Source of the DNA: DAIQON01 sp036787835
GTDB lineage: Bacteria; Patescibacteriota; Saccharimonadia; Saccharimonadales; UBA4665
DNA length: 26,500 nucleotides
Reading direction: 5' to 3'
Assembly (NCBI GenBank): GCA_036787835.1
Contig: DAIQON010000013.1
Span: 1 to 26,500, forward strand
Shown: positions 6,803 to 13,821 of the stretch, one piece after another
Layout of the letters: each line of letters opens with the position of its first letter
How positions within the stretch are numbered: the first letter of the stretch is position 1
Program-made: the position numbers and the translations under genes
The notes under the pieces: model-generated
Seen by the model: the letters and a program-made list of their open reading frames with translations, nothing else
Databases searched by the model: none
What the model was told of the DNA's origin: nothing

Positions 6803-8296
6803 ATGATAAGTATGAATAATAAAAAAAGCAAAATAATATTTGCATTTGTCGCAGTATTTTTAATTGTAACCGCCTCAGTAGGTGCTGTTAAATATATTAT
6901 TCCTAGTGCTTACGCTGCAGGAGGTGACCAATTCTACATCTCACCATCAAGTGGTAGTTACCAAAATGGGAACAATTTTACCGTGACCGTCACAGAATCG
7001 AGTACTGACCCAATCAATAGTTTGCAAGCAAACGTAAACTTTGATGTCTCTAAACTACAATTTGTGAGCATCTCCTCAGGTAGTGCGGCAGGATCGCCTT
7101 TTACAAACGTTAATCAAGCAACTGTCAGTGGTAGCCAGGTACAGATTGGTGAGTCTGTTCAGCCAGGCACCCAAACCGGACAACATAATGTAGCAACGAT
7201 TACCTTCAAGGTACTCGGAGGCGGTAATACGTCGACTGTTTTAAGTTTTGATCCTTCAAGCGGTATGTTTGATCCAGTCTCTAGCCAAGCTGTTTGGGGT
7301 GGTTCGACTACCGGAGCGACGTTCACTTTGGCTTCCGCCCCCGCGCCTATATGCCCTGCTGGCGACAGTGGAACCTATCCAAATTGTGTGGCACCAACAC
7401 CACCCCCTACAACTGGTGGCGGGTCAGTATCTACCGGCGGCGGTTCAACTAGCAACAGTGGCTCTACAAAACCTGCTACATCAACTGGTGGTAACACTAG
7501 TTCCTCACCAAGCGTAGCGACGCCGAATAATCAACTCAGCACTAGTAGTACAAATTCCTCATCATCAGCTCCAAGTTCAGGCAATGCAAATAATACTGCG
7601 GCGACTAACACCACAGCTGGCAGCCAAGAGATATCAGTTAAAGTCGTTAATGCAGATAATAAACCGGTCGTTGACGCTACAGTAACTCTAAATAATTTGA
7701 CTAGTAAAACTAATACCTATGGCATAGCAACTTTCAACGCACTACCTGGCGAATATAAGGTCAATGTCAAGGGTAATGGGATTAAGCCTTACTCAAAAGC
7801 ACTAGTAGTGGAGCCAGGCAAAACCACACAGTACACTCTAACTGCTCAGAATAGTGGACCGAGCACCGGTATAATCGTCCTTTGCATTCTTTTATTCTTT
7901 GCTTTCGACAGTATAGTTGGCGGCATATACCTACGCGCTAAACATATAAGAATATTTAGTTTTGCTCACGGCCCAGATATTGATACTCCGCCCGGATTTG
8001 ATCCACCAACATCTAATAATCCGGCTAGTAATGTGATTTTGCCGCCTAGTGAACAAGCATCGGCAACAACCATGGCTGTAGTGCCGGAAACTATTATTAC
8101 TCCAGCAATTGTAGCTCAACCAACAGTGATATCAACAGAAACAGGCGAACCACTAATGACACCAATACAGGTAATATCTCCAACTAATCCGCCGCTTGAT
8201 ACAACTAGTTCTCAGCAGACCAACATTACAAGTATAGATGAGCAGCCAACTAACACTAATACAGAACCAAAAGATGATGAGGTTAAATTCGGCTGA
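6803..8296 (+). CDS. Membrane-anchored cohesin-domain protein with cytoplasmic Pro/Thr-rich tail
   Basis: Exported protein, about 497 residues from the ATG at 6803. The frame opens at 6779 inside the previous gene, but ATGs at 6803 and 6812 avoid overlap and start directly before the basic signal peptide, so one of these is more likely. Using numbering from 6779: signal peptide to about AYA-A at 47; cohesin-like beta sandwich 51-186 (NFTVTVTE, SLQANVNFDVSKLQFVSI, HNVATITFKVLGGG); Ser/Thr/Gly linker 187-280 holding a CPAGDSGTYPNC Cys loop; carboxypeptidase-regulatory or CnaB-like domain 283-355; transmembrane helix 363-384 followed by basic RAKHIR; and a 120-residue cytoplasmic tail with QPTVIST and TPIQVISPT. 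It should display cohesin outside and probably receives the dockerin of the upstream protein. The cohesin call rests on fold-pattern reading, without a profile search. Confidence 0.78.
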   Translation: MISMNNKKSKIIFAFVAVFLIVTASVGAVKYIIPSAYAAGGDQFYISPSSGSYQNGNNFTVTVTESSTDPINSLQANVNFDVSKLQFVSISSGSAAGSPFTNVNQATVSGSQVQIGESVQPGTQTGQHNVATITFKVLGGGNTSTVLSFDPSSGMFDPVSSQAVWGGSTTGATFTLASAPAPICPAGDSGTYPNCVAPTPPPTTGGGSVSTGGGSTSNSGSTKPATSTGGNTSSSPSVATPNNQLSTSSTNSSSSAPSSGNANNTAATNTTAGSQEISVKVVNADNKPVVDATVTLNNLTSKTNTYGIATFNALPGEYKVNVKGNGIKPYSKALVVEPGKTTQYTLTAQNSGPSTGIIVLCILLFFAFDSIVGGIYLRAKHIRIFSFAHGPDIDTPPGFDPPTSNNPASNVILPPSEQASATTMAVVPETIITPAIVAQPTVISTETGEPLMTPIQVISPTNPPLDTTSSQQTNITSIDEQPTNTNTEPKDDEVKFG

Positions 8297-8335
8297 GCAC
8301 TAATACATAATAACTAAAGACTGGTGACAGTAGTA

Positions 8336-8364
8336 TTTACAAAAGTTTATAAATGTGCGACAAT
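8336..8364 (+). promoter_or_regulatory. Promoter for the 8372 gene, probably leaderless
   Basis: -35 TTTACA at 8336-8341, a 17-base spacer, and -10 GACAAT at 8359-8364, ending 7 bases before the ATG at 8372. Transcription would begin at or beside the start codon. No SD precedes this ATG. Confidence 0.45.
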
Positions 8365-8371
8365 ATACTTT

Positions 8372-9292
8372 ATGTCACGTCCAGGTAGAGAACAAAGAGT
8401 AGTAGATTTTGAGCGAGAAAAAGTTCAAGCTAACTTAGTTGCCTACGAGTATCTCGAAGGCAAAGTTGAGCTGGATAGTGCCCTAGTAGGTCTTAAAGCA
8501 TTTGGGTCGTATGGTAGCTATTTGGCTGGCGAAGTACTACTTGAAGAAGCCACTACTGCTCAGCCAGAAGTTGCAGATAGCTTATTTGATAAAGCCGCAG
8601 ATAGCTTTGAAAGCGCAGTAAATATGGCTGAAACTGAAGGCCGGATCAGGCTCATTAGAAGTATGCCAAGTTCAAAGTTTAGGTTAGCTCAGATTCCGAT
8701 CTTAAGAGGGATTTTTGTTGAGGATGAGCTACCAACACATGAAGAAGCCAACGATCACTATTCTAGATTATTAGATTTTGGCCAAGAGCTAGCTAGGCTA
8801 TACCGCGAACGAAGTAGGGACGGTACAACCGGAAATCGTCTAATGTTGAGTCATCTTACCGGGATAGTAGCTGCCAGCTTTCTGTTTACCAGGATGGGTC
8901 TAGGCGAGTTTTCAACTGAAGACATGTTTACAGTTCAGCCCGGACTTAGCGATACAAGCGGCGGTGATCCTAGAAAAAAGAGCAGATATTCGGCGTTTGA
9001 TCTGGCGACCTTCGAAAGACCCGACGACGATAGCATCCTTGAGGTAGTCTCTAGACTTCAGGTTAGAACCAATATAACCGAAGGCCAAGTGGTCGATGTT
9101 ACTGACGACATAACACCACTTATAGTAAACCGAGATCTTAAGCTAGAAATTCATGACGATGTCGCCGCCAGGGCGATTATTCATGACTGTATTGCCGAAA
9201 GTAGCTTACCACCGGAAGAAACAGTCAGACTAAGACAAAGGCTAGACCTTAGGCAAAACAAACTTACGGCCGTAACTTACTCAGACTACTAG
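8372..9292 (+). CDS. Uncharacterised soluble protein, 306 residues
   Basis: Function not recognised. The frame is open from 8324, but the ATG at 8372 (MSRPGREQR) is preferred because a promoter-like element ends just before it and the upstream residues look like untranslated DNA. The N-terminal half is rich in Ala/Glu/Leu helices (EYLEGKVELDSALVGLKAFGS, FDKAADSFESAVNMAETEG), suggesting a helical, perhaps TPR-like bundle. The C-terminal half is acidic with DDD and DVTDD stretches and ends in a charged helix. No signal peptide or membrane segment is seen, so it should be cytosolic. It converges on tgt and shares the four bases CTAG with it, each strand reading its own TAG stop. Probably a lineage-restricted family. 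Confidence 0.7.
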   Translation: MSRPGREQRVVDFEREKVQANLVAYEYLEGKVELDSALVGLKAFGSYGSYLAGEVLLEEATTAQPEVADSLFDKAADSFESAVNMAETEGRIRLIRSMPSSKFRLAQIPILRGIFVEDELPTHEEANDHYSRLLDFGQELARLYRERSRDGTTGNRLMLSHLTGIVAASFLFTRMGLGEFSTEDMFTVQPGLSDTSGGDPRKKSRYSAFDLATFERPDDDSILEVVSRLQVRTNITEGQVVDVTDDITPLIVNRDLKLEIHDDVAARAIIHDCIAESSLPPEETVRLRQRLDLRQNKLTAVTYSDY

Positions 9293-9296
9293 TCTG
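9282..9296. terminator. Small hairpin across the convergent stops
   Basis: CAGACT-ACT-AGTCTG has 6-base arms and a 3-base loop and spans the shared CTAG stop overlap of the 8372 gene and tgt. It has no T-run on either side, so any terminator role is weak. Confidence 0.25.
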
Positions 9297-10509
9297 TGTA
9301 GACTTCGAGATATTTTGCTTTAAGCTCGAAAAAAGTATTATCTAGAATGCTTTGTCTAATCTTATCTACCGTATTTATGGCAAAGTATTCATTATGGATT
9401 GAGGCAAGTATAGCGCCAAGCATTTCATTGGCTCTTTGTAAGTGGGAGATATAGGCAATTGTGTAATTTCGGCAGGTATAGCAATCACACTCCTTGTCTA
9501 GCGGCTCAAACATATCTCGGTACTTAGTGTTTTTAATGTTTATACGTCCGCTCGATGTATAGATACTGCCGTTACGTGCTTGCCGAGTGAAGGCAATGCA
9601 ATCAAATGTATCAATCCCGTACTCAACTCCTAAAAACAAGTCGCTAACCTTACTGCCTATGCCCAATAAGTGCTTAGGGCTCTCCTCTGGAAGCTCTTCA
9701 ACCACCCAACGGACAGTGTCTTTAATTTCACCTGGCTCAAAGACACCACCAATTCCGTAGCCATCGAAACCTAGACTCATAATTTGCTGAGCCGACCTCT
9801 TCCTTAGCTTCTCGTCTCTTCCGCCTTGGATAACTCCATAGAGAGCTTGGTATGGACGGTTCGCTTCATTATCTAGCTGCCACTGGGCTAAATGCTCTGC
9901 TTTACAGCGCTTGGCCCAAGCAAAGGTTCGTTCCAATGCTTCTTCTATGTATTTTGGGTCGGCTAGTGGGGCGGTACATTCATCTAGAGCAAAATGTATA
10001 TCGGCTCCGATGTCCCACTGTAGTTGCATTGACGATTCGGGTGTCATTCTTAGCTTTGAGCCATCAAGATGTGATCTAAAATCTACTCCAAGGTCATCAA
10101 TTATTGCCAGTTGACCACTACTCTTTTGAGCAAGCCCGGCATCACCCTTCTTGGAATGAGCCACCTTATCGATGCCTTTTTTGTAAGCTACTCCAAGTGA
10201 AAATACCTGGAAGCCACCACTATCGGTATAGCTAGGGCGTTGCCAGTTCATAAAGCTACCAAGACCGCCAGCTTGGTTAATTATTTTTGAACCTGGGCGA
10301 AACATCAAATGATAAGTGTTTGCAAGAACTGCCTGAGCATTGATGCCTTTTAATTGCTCAACGGTTAAGCCTTTAACCGTAGCATTGGTCCCTCCCGCTA
10401 TAAAGGCAGGAGTCTGAATTGTGCCGTGAGGTGTTGAGATAATGCCAGCTCTAGCTAAACTACCACTTAGCCTGTTTGTTACCTTAAAGTTATGAGCCTT
10501 ATTAATCAT
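9289..10509 (-). CDS. tgt: tRNA-guanine transglycosylase
   Basis: Cytosolic Zn enzyme that swaps guanine-34 of GUN-anticodon tRNAs for preQ1 in queuosine synthesis. The 406-residue product carries the family signatures: TDSGGFQVFSL with D96 as the base-site aspartate, GVIQGGRDEKLRKRSA at 225-240, GIGGVFEPGE, TFDCIAFTRQARNG with the nucleophile D303, and the Zn site C341-x-C343-x2-C346 plus H372. It is longer than the usual ~375 residues; the excess is a Lys/Gly-rich insertion at about 110-135, right after the FQVFSL loop. Its ATG overlaps the queA TGA (ATGA), so the two are translationally coupled, giving steps one and two of Q modification. No preQ1 synthesis genes are in the window, so preQ1 would come from outside or from genes elsewhere. 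Confidence 0.96.
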   Translation of the reverse strand: MINKAHNFKVTNRLSGSLARAGIISTPHGTIQTPAFIAGGTNATVKGLTVEQLKGINAQAVLANTYHLMFRPGSKIINQAGGLGSFMNWQRPSYTDSGGFQVFSLGVAYKKGIDKVAHSKKGDAGLAQKSSGQLAIIDDLGVDFRSHLDGSKLRMTPESSMQLQWDIGADIHFALDECTAPLADPKYIEEALERTFAWAKRCKAEHLAQWQLDNEANRPYQALYGVIQGGRDEKLRKRSAQQIMSLGFDGYGIGGVFEPGEIKDTVRWVVEELPEESPKHLLGIGSKVSDLFLGVEYGIDTFDCIAFTRQARNGSIYTSSGRINIKNTKYRDMFEPLDKECDCYTCRNYTIAYISHLQRANEMLGAILASIHNEYFAINTVDKIRQSILDNTFFELKAKYLEVYTD

Positions 10510-11537
10510 ATAATCAGCATTGAATCCCCATAGCTTAAGAAGCTATATTTGTGCTTGCTGGCATGATCATAGGCTCGTTTTAAGTTATCCCAACCAGCAA
10601 AAGCCGCCGCCATCATTAAAACGGTAGATTTAGGTGCATGAAAGTTGGTCACCATAGCATCAACTATTTTAAAATTGTAACCGGGATAAATAAATATGTC
10701 CGCCTCACCGCTTATTGGTAGTTTAGCCGAGCTACCAATAATAGAAGGGGCAGAATACTCTAAGGCTCTAGTCACAGTAGTACCAACAGCGATCACTCTA
10801 TTACCGCTCTTCTTCGCCTCAATGATTGAACTAGCGCTGTCGCCAGGAATTTCGAAATACTCTTGGTGCATTTTGTGATCAGACAAGTTATCTACCCGTA
10901 TCGGCATAAATGTACCGAGGCCGACATGGAGTGTAAGCTCGGTCGTCTTTACACCTTTGCTGTCTAGCTTGTTCAGTAAATTATTAGTAATGTTTAAACT
11001 GGCAGTTGGAGCAGCGACCGATCCGGGTTCTTTGGCAATGACCGTTTGGTAACGAATAGTGTCCTGCTGCTGAGCATCGCGTTTTAGGTAGGGTGGCAAC
11101 GGCACAGAGCCATATTCATCTGACAGTTTGTATACATCCATATCTGAACTTACTATTGCTGTACCGTCGTCATTAAGTTTTAGAACTTTTATTTTTTGAT
11201 CTCCAACCATCAAGATTTGGCTAGGCTCTAACTTACCTCGGTACATCACCTTAAAGGCACGTTTATCGATAGCCTGCTGATGTCTTTCTAGAATCAATAA
11301 CTCACGTGGCTTGCCTGTCTCAGTTACTGCCTGAAGTCTAGCTTTAATAACGCGGGTGTTATTTATAACCAGTAAATCATTAGCCCGTAGATACTCATCA
11401 AGCTTCGAATACTCAGAATCAACAATATCTCCAGTTTTTCGGTCGAGTACCAATAGCCTGGTAGTGCCACGAGTTTTTGGAGGATATTTGGCGATTAACT
11501 TATCGTCGAGTTTGTAGCTGTAGTCATCAAGATTCAT
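10506..11537 (-). CDS. queA: S-adenosylmethionine:tRNA ribosyltransferase-isomerase
   Basis: Cytosolic enzyme that transfers and isomerises the ribosyl part of AdoMet onto preQ1-34 of tRNA, giving epoxyqueuosine. The 343-residue product fits the family length and carries its hallmarks: LLVLDRKTGDI near 27-37, LLVINNTRVIKARL near 55-68 (usually NDTRV, here NNTRV), GSVAAPTASLNIT, LHVGLGTFMPI, and the C-terminal FIYPGYNFKIVDAMVTNFHAPKSTVLMMAAAFAG region. It is the first gene of the queA-tgt pair with a 4-base ATGA overlap. A consensus TATAAT box ends 7 bases before its ATG and no SD is visible, so the mRNA is probably leaderless. Confidence 0.95.
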   Translation of the reverse strand: MNLDDYSYKLDDKLIAKYPPKTRGTTRLLVLDRKTGDIVDSEYSKLDEYLRANDLLVINNTRVIKARLQAVTETGKPRELLILERHQQAIDKRAFKVMYRGKLEPSQILMVGDQKIKVLKLNDDGTAIVSSDMDVYKLSDEYGSVPLPPYLKRDAQQQDTIRYQTVIAKEPGSVAAPTASLNITNNLLNKLDSKGVKTTELTLHVGLGTFMPIRVDNLSDHKMHQEYFEIPGDSASSIIEAKKSGNRVIAVGTTVTRALEYSAPSIIGSSAKLPISGEADIFIYPGYNFKIVDAMVTNFHAPKSTVLMMAAAFAGWDNLKRAYDHASKHKYSFLSYGDSMLII

Positions 11538-11544
11538 TTTGACT

Positions 11545-11550
11545 ATTATA
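11545..11550 (-). promoter_or_regulatory. -10 box of queA-tgt (leaderless type)
   Basis: On the minus strand a perfect TATAAT lies exactly 7 bases before the queA ATG. No good -35 is found 16-18 bases further upstream. The spacing puts the transcript start at the A of the ATG. Confidence 0.5.
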
Positions 11551-11594
11551 GATGAAAAAATCTAGCGGCTATAATCTAATCGCCATAGGGGTAG

Positions 11595-11606
11595 GCTAAA
11601 TTTAGC
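11595..11606. repeat. 12-bp palindrome GCTAAATTTAGC
   Basis: Perfect 12-base palindrome in the gap between queA and the small membrane protein, about 58 bases upstream of the queA ATG. CTGCT-TG-AGCAG lies just beyond it at 11612-11623. It could be an operator for queA or part of the 3' end of the upstream minus-strand gene. Confidence 0.25.
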
Positions 11607-11668
11607 TATTAGCTGCTTGAGCAGTACTAATACGATAAAAAATAGATTAAATTATATTAAGTCTATTG

Positions 11669-11881
11669 TCATTGTTTGCGGTACTCAGCAAAATAGTACC
11701 AGATGGCAATAAACGGGTGGAGTAAGAGCATGCCTAAAACCCAAAGCAACTTAGTTTCAGTTTTCAGTTTATCGTTTAAGATAGCTGAGACAGCCATCCA
11801 GGTCTCAAATATTAATATCAAAGCCAAACCTAGAGCAACCAAGAGTAGTAGGATCAAGCCAATTAATGGGGAGCTAGACAT
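11669..11881 (-). CDS. Small two-helix membrane protein, PLDc_N-like
   Basis: Predicted inner-membrane protein of about 70 residues. The frame allows a start at 11905, but the ATG at 11881 (MSSSPLIG) has AAGG eight bases upstream and is preferred. Two hydrophobic helices are seen: LIGLILLLLVALGLALILIF, and KLLWVLGMLLLHPFIAIWYYF, the second resembling the W...P...W/YYF pattern of the phospholipase-D N-terminal (PLDc_N) domain found alone in many small proteins. A short charged loop (NDKLKTETK) separates them and the C-terminus is EYRKQ. No enzymatic motif is present and function is unknown. It follows yaaA on the same strand with a gap of about 33 bases. Confidence 0.65.
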   Translation of the reverse strand: MSSSPLIGLILLLLVALGLALILIFETWMAVSAILNDKLKTETKLLWVLGMLLLHPFIAIWYYFAEYRKQ

Positions 11882-11914
11882 AGTAGTAACCTTAGCACTT
11901 AACATGCATGTGGT

Positions 11915-12708
11915 CTATAACACCTGTTGGTTTAGCCTGACGCTCAAACCCAGCCCTTTAAAGTTGCGGCATATAAAGACTGGTGTGTTTGGTGAGCTTA
12001 GGCTCTCATCATAAACGTAGCCAAGTCCATTAAACTTTATAAGATCTTGGATAGCCTCAACTCTATTTTTTATCATCCAACTGGCAAACGCACCGCGAGC
12101 AATCTTGGCATGAACTACGACAAAAGTTGGCTGCTTTGTTTTTTGATTAAGGCTTAAGAAGCGAGGTTCAATTACCCGTGAGGTGTCAATGTAATCAGTT
12201 ATTAGTCTAGAGTATTCTTTGGCAGTTAGGTTAACTATATATTCACTATCTGACAGAATATTGACCAAATCCTTGCCCCAGTATTTATAGAGACTAGCCG
12301 ATTCTATGCCAGGTAGCTTATAGCCCATTTCTAGTCTATATGGGCAGATACCATCCATGGGCCTTAGTAGACCGTACAAACCAGAAAGAATAAGTAGGTG
12401 AGTGTTAGCATACTTCAAATCAGCCTTATCCCAGCTCGCCAGCTGCAACCCGCTATAGATATCTCCCAAGAAACTATCTATAGCTTGTCTCTGATGTTCG
12501 GGCCTTGAATTCCAAGCAGAAATAAGGGCAACTGTTTTATCTGTTAGATCATCAGATATTTTCATGATTTGCTTAATTTCTGGTGCAGTCTTTGTTTTGA
12601 GTAGCTCGGCCAGGTGCTCGGCTTTTTAATAAATAGCGGACGAGCAAGCAGCTTACTTCTATCTGGCGTAGGTCGTATTGTTTTTGAGGTATGGAGTAGG
12701 ATGATCAC
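11915..12708 (-). CDS. yaaA: YaaA/UPF0246 family protein, apparent frameshift near its 5' end
   Basis: YaaA family members bind DNA and limit iron-driven oxidative damage under peroxide stress in E. coli. An uninterrupted 216-residue frame (ATG at 12565) carries the core: YSGLQLASW, LSGLYGLLRPMD, CPYRLEMGYKL, VVHAKIARGAFASW and FNGLGYVYDESLSS. The family N-terminus is missing from that frame but present just upstream in another: from a GTG at 12708 one reads VIILLHTSKT through ARPLFIKK, and the downstream frame resumes with AEHLAELLKTK before the ATG at 12565. One extra A in the A5 run (T5 at 12623-12627 on the plus strand) would join them into about 265 residues, close to E. coli's 258. This is either an assembly indel, a real mutation, or slippage. 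Confidence 0.85.
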
Positions 12709-12737
12709 GTATACATAGTAACTTGAATCACAAATAA

Positions 12738-12766
12738 TTAAACTTTTCTCTAAAGTAGAGTAGAAT
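12738..12766 (+). promoter_or_regulatory. Promoter of the STAS-like gene with a dyad in its spacer
   Basis: -35 TTAAAC at 12738-12743, 17-base spacer, -10 TAGAAT at 12761-12766. The spacer holds CTCTA-AAG-TAGAG (12748-12760), a 5-base-arm inverted repeat touching the -10 box and well placed for a repressor. AAGGAT at 12785-12790 could be the SD, though it is 13 bases from the ATG. Confidence 0.45.
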
Positions 12767-12803
12767 GAAAAAAGATTTTAAGACAAGGATATAAATATTA
12801 GTC

Positions 12804-13169
12804 ATGGCAAATAGAATCTTTTATAACCCAGAGGGATACATTGAAGCCACTATAGAAGGTGAACAATCGTATATGTCGTTTGCTAATCTCGGCCCGACTG
12901 CGCTTGATATAATTGAAGATCTACAGAAAAAGGGTAAGAAGCGTCTCGGCCTTATCGATATTACAAAACAGACTAATTTTAGCCCCGACTCGAATCGAGC
13001 AGCTATGGAAATACTAGAATCATTTAACTACGAAAAGCTGGCCGTATTTGGTGCTGGTAGAATCCTTACAGAAGTCACCAAAGCTATTATTCTAGCCATG
13101 GGCAAGAACGACAACACAAAGGTTTTTAGTGATCGCGAATCTGCGGTCGCTTGGTTATTAAAAGAATGA
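12804..13169 (+). CDS. SpoIIAA/STAS-like domain protein
   Basis: Small cytosolic protein of 121 residues. The pattern of beta strands and helices (YIEATIEGEQSYMSFANL, KKRLGLIDITKQTNFSP, RAAMEILESFNYEKLAVFGAGRILTEVTKAIILAMGKNDNTKVFSDRESAVAWLLKE) matches the SpoIIAA-like/STAS-like family, whose members are thought to act in lipid or protein binding and signalling. The ending FxxREEAxxWL is typical of that family. It sits alone with its own promoter. No partner kinase or phosphatase is in the window, and the phosphorylatable serine of true anti-anti-sigma factors is not evident. The fold call is moderate and the function unknown. Confidence 0.65.
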   Translation: MANRIFYNPEGYIEATIEGEQSYMSFANLGPTALDIIEDLQKKGKKRLGLIDITKQTNFSPDSNRAAMEILESFNYEKLAVFGAGRILTEVTKAIILAMGKNDNTKVFSDRESAVAWLLKE

Positions 13170-13186
13170 ACGCTTAGCAATAAATC

Positions 13187-13215
13187 TTGACACAAGACTC
13201 TTAAAGTTATATAAT
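13187..13215 (+). promoter_or_regulatory. Consensus sigma-70-type promoter
   Basis: TTGACA at 13187-13192, exactly 17 bases, then TATAAT at 13210-13215: a full consensus. GAGG at 13239-13242 is a good SD, 7 bases before the ATG at 13250. Expression of the following gene is likely strong. Confidence 0.85.
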
Positions 13216-13249
13216 CTGATACACTAACTTGTAATATTGAGGATTATAA

Positions 13250-13684
13250 ATGGCTGTAAAAAGACGATCAACTAATAGCCGGCGACAGGAAGTCGCTGAT
13301 TATGCTTTGGGTACGGCAAGCGACATTACTTCTCAAGTAACTTCTTTCACTAGACTTTTAGTTCTTAAGTCATTGACTGATGTAACTACTCATCTAGGGA
13401 CATCAAACGCCGGTGTCTTGCGGAATGACCCACATTCTCCGGGTATTCATTCGTATGGTGAATTAGTCGAAACTTATCATCGGCCCGGAATTGAAGTAGT
13501 AGCTCTAGTAGAGCCCAAAGAAGTATTGGTTGGAGTTAGCCCTGTATCGGAACTTAGCCCAAGCTTGCAACAGCACACAGTAAGCCCACAGGCAATACAT
13601 ATCGCTGAGTTAATAGCCACTATGTCTGATAGGGACAGAGCATATATTGCAGGTGATCTTATAAGGCCTTCATTGGGCGCCTAG
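13250..13684 (+). CDS. Uncharacterised protein, 144 residues, behind a consensus promoter
   Basis: Not recognised. It begins with a basic stretch (MAVKRRSTNSRRQE), which may bind nucleic acid or be surface exposed, followed by an amphipathic helix (SQVTSFTRLLVLKSLTDVTTHL), a short beta-rich middle (GIEVVALVEPKEVLVGVSPVSEL), and a C-terminal helix (AIHIAELIATMSDRDRAYIAGDLI). No signal peptide, membrane helix, cysteine pair or catalytic motif is visible. The start is well supported by GAGG at the right distance, and the perfect TTGACA-17-TATAAT promoter suggests an abundant product, which is unusual for a gene of unknown function. Confidence 0.75.
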   Translation: MAVKRRSTNSRRQEVADYALGTASDITSQVTSFTRLLVLKSLTDVTTHLGTSNAGVLRNDPHSPGIHSYGELVETYHRPGIEVVALVEPKEVLVGVSPVSELSPSLQQHTVSPQAIHIAELIATMSDRDRAYIAGDLIRPSLGA

Positions 13685-13821
13685 CAATAACCGAGTAAAT
13701 TTAGCCGATTTCAAGGTAGTGATTTAAATTTTGCGGCTTATTCTTGAACAATGTTCGATGCTCTATGCAGGTCAAAACTGCAAAGGCTGACAGACCCAAG
13801 TTATCAAATACCACGAGTCGA

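Noticed and set aside
12620..12630. Programmed -1 ribosomal slippage in yaaA
   Set aside because: The bases before the run (ATT AAA AAG in frame) do not make an X-XXY-YYZ heptamer, so paired tRNA slippage is unlikely; an indel or transcript slippage is simpler.
13744..13758. LexA-like palindrome TTGAACAATGTTCGA
   Set aside because: The Gram-positive SOS box has four bases between GAAC and GTTC; here there are three, and the site lies between convergent gene ends rather than in a promoter.
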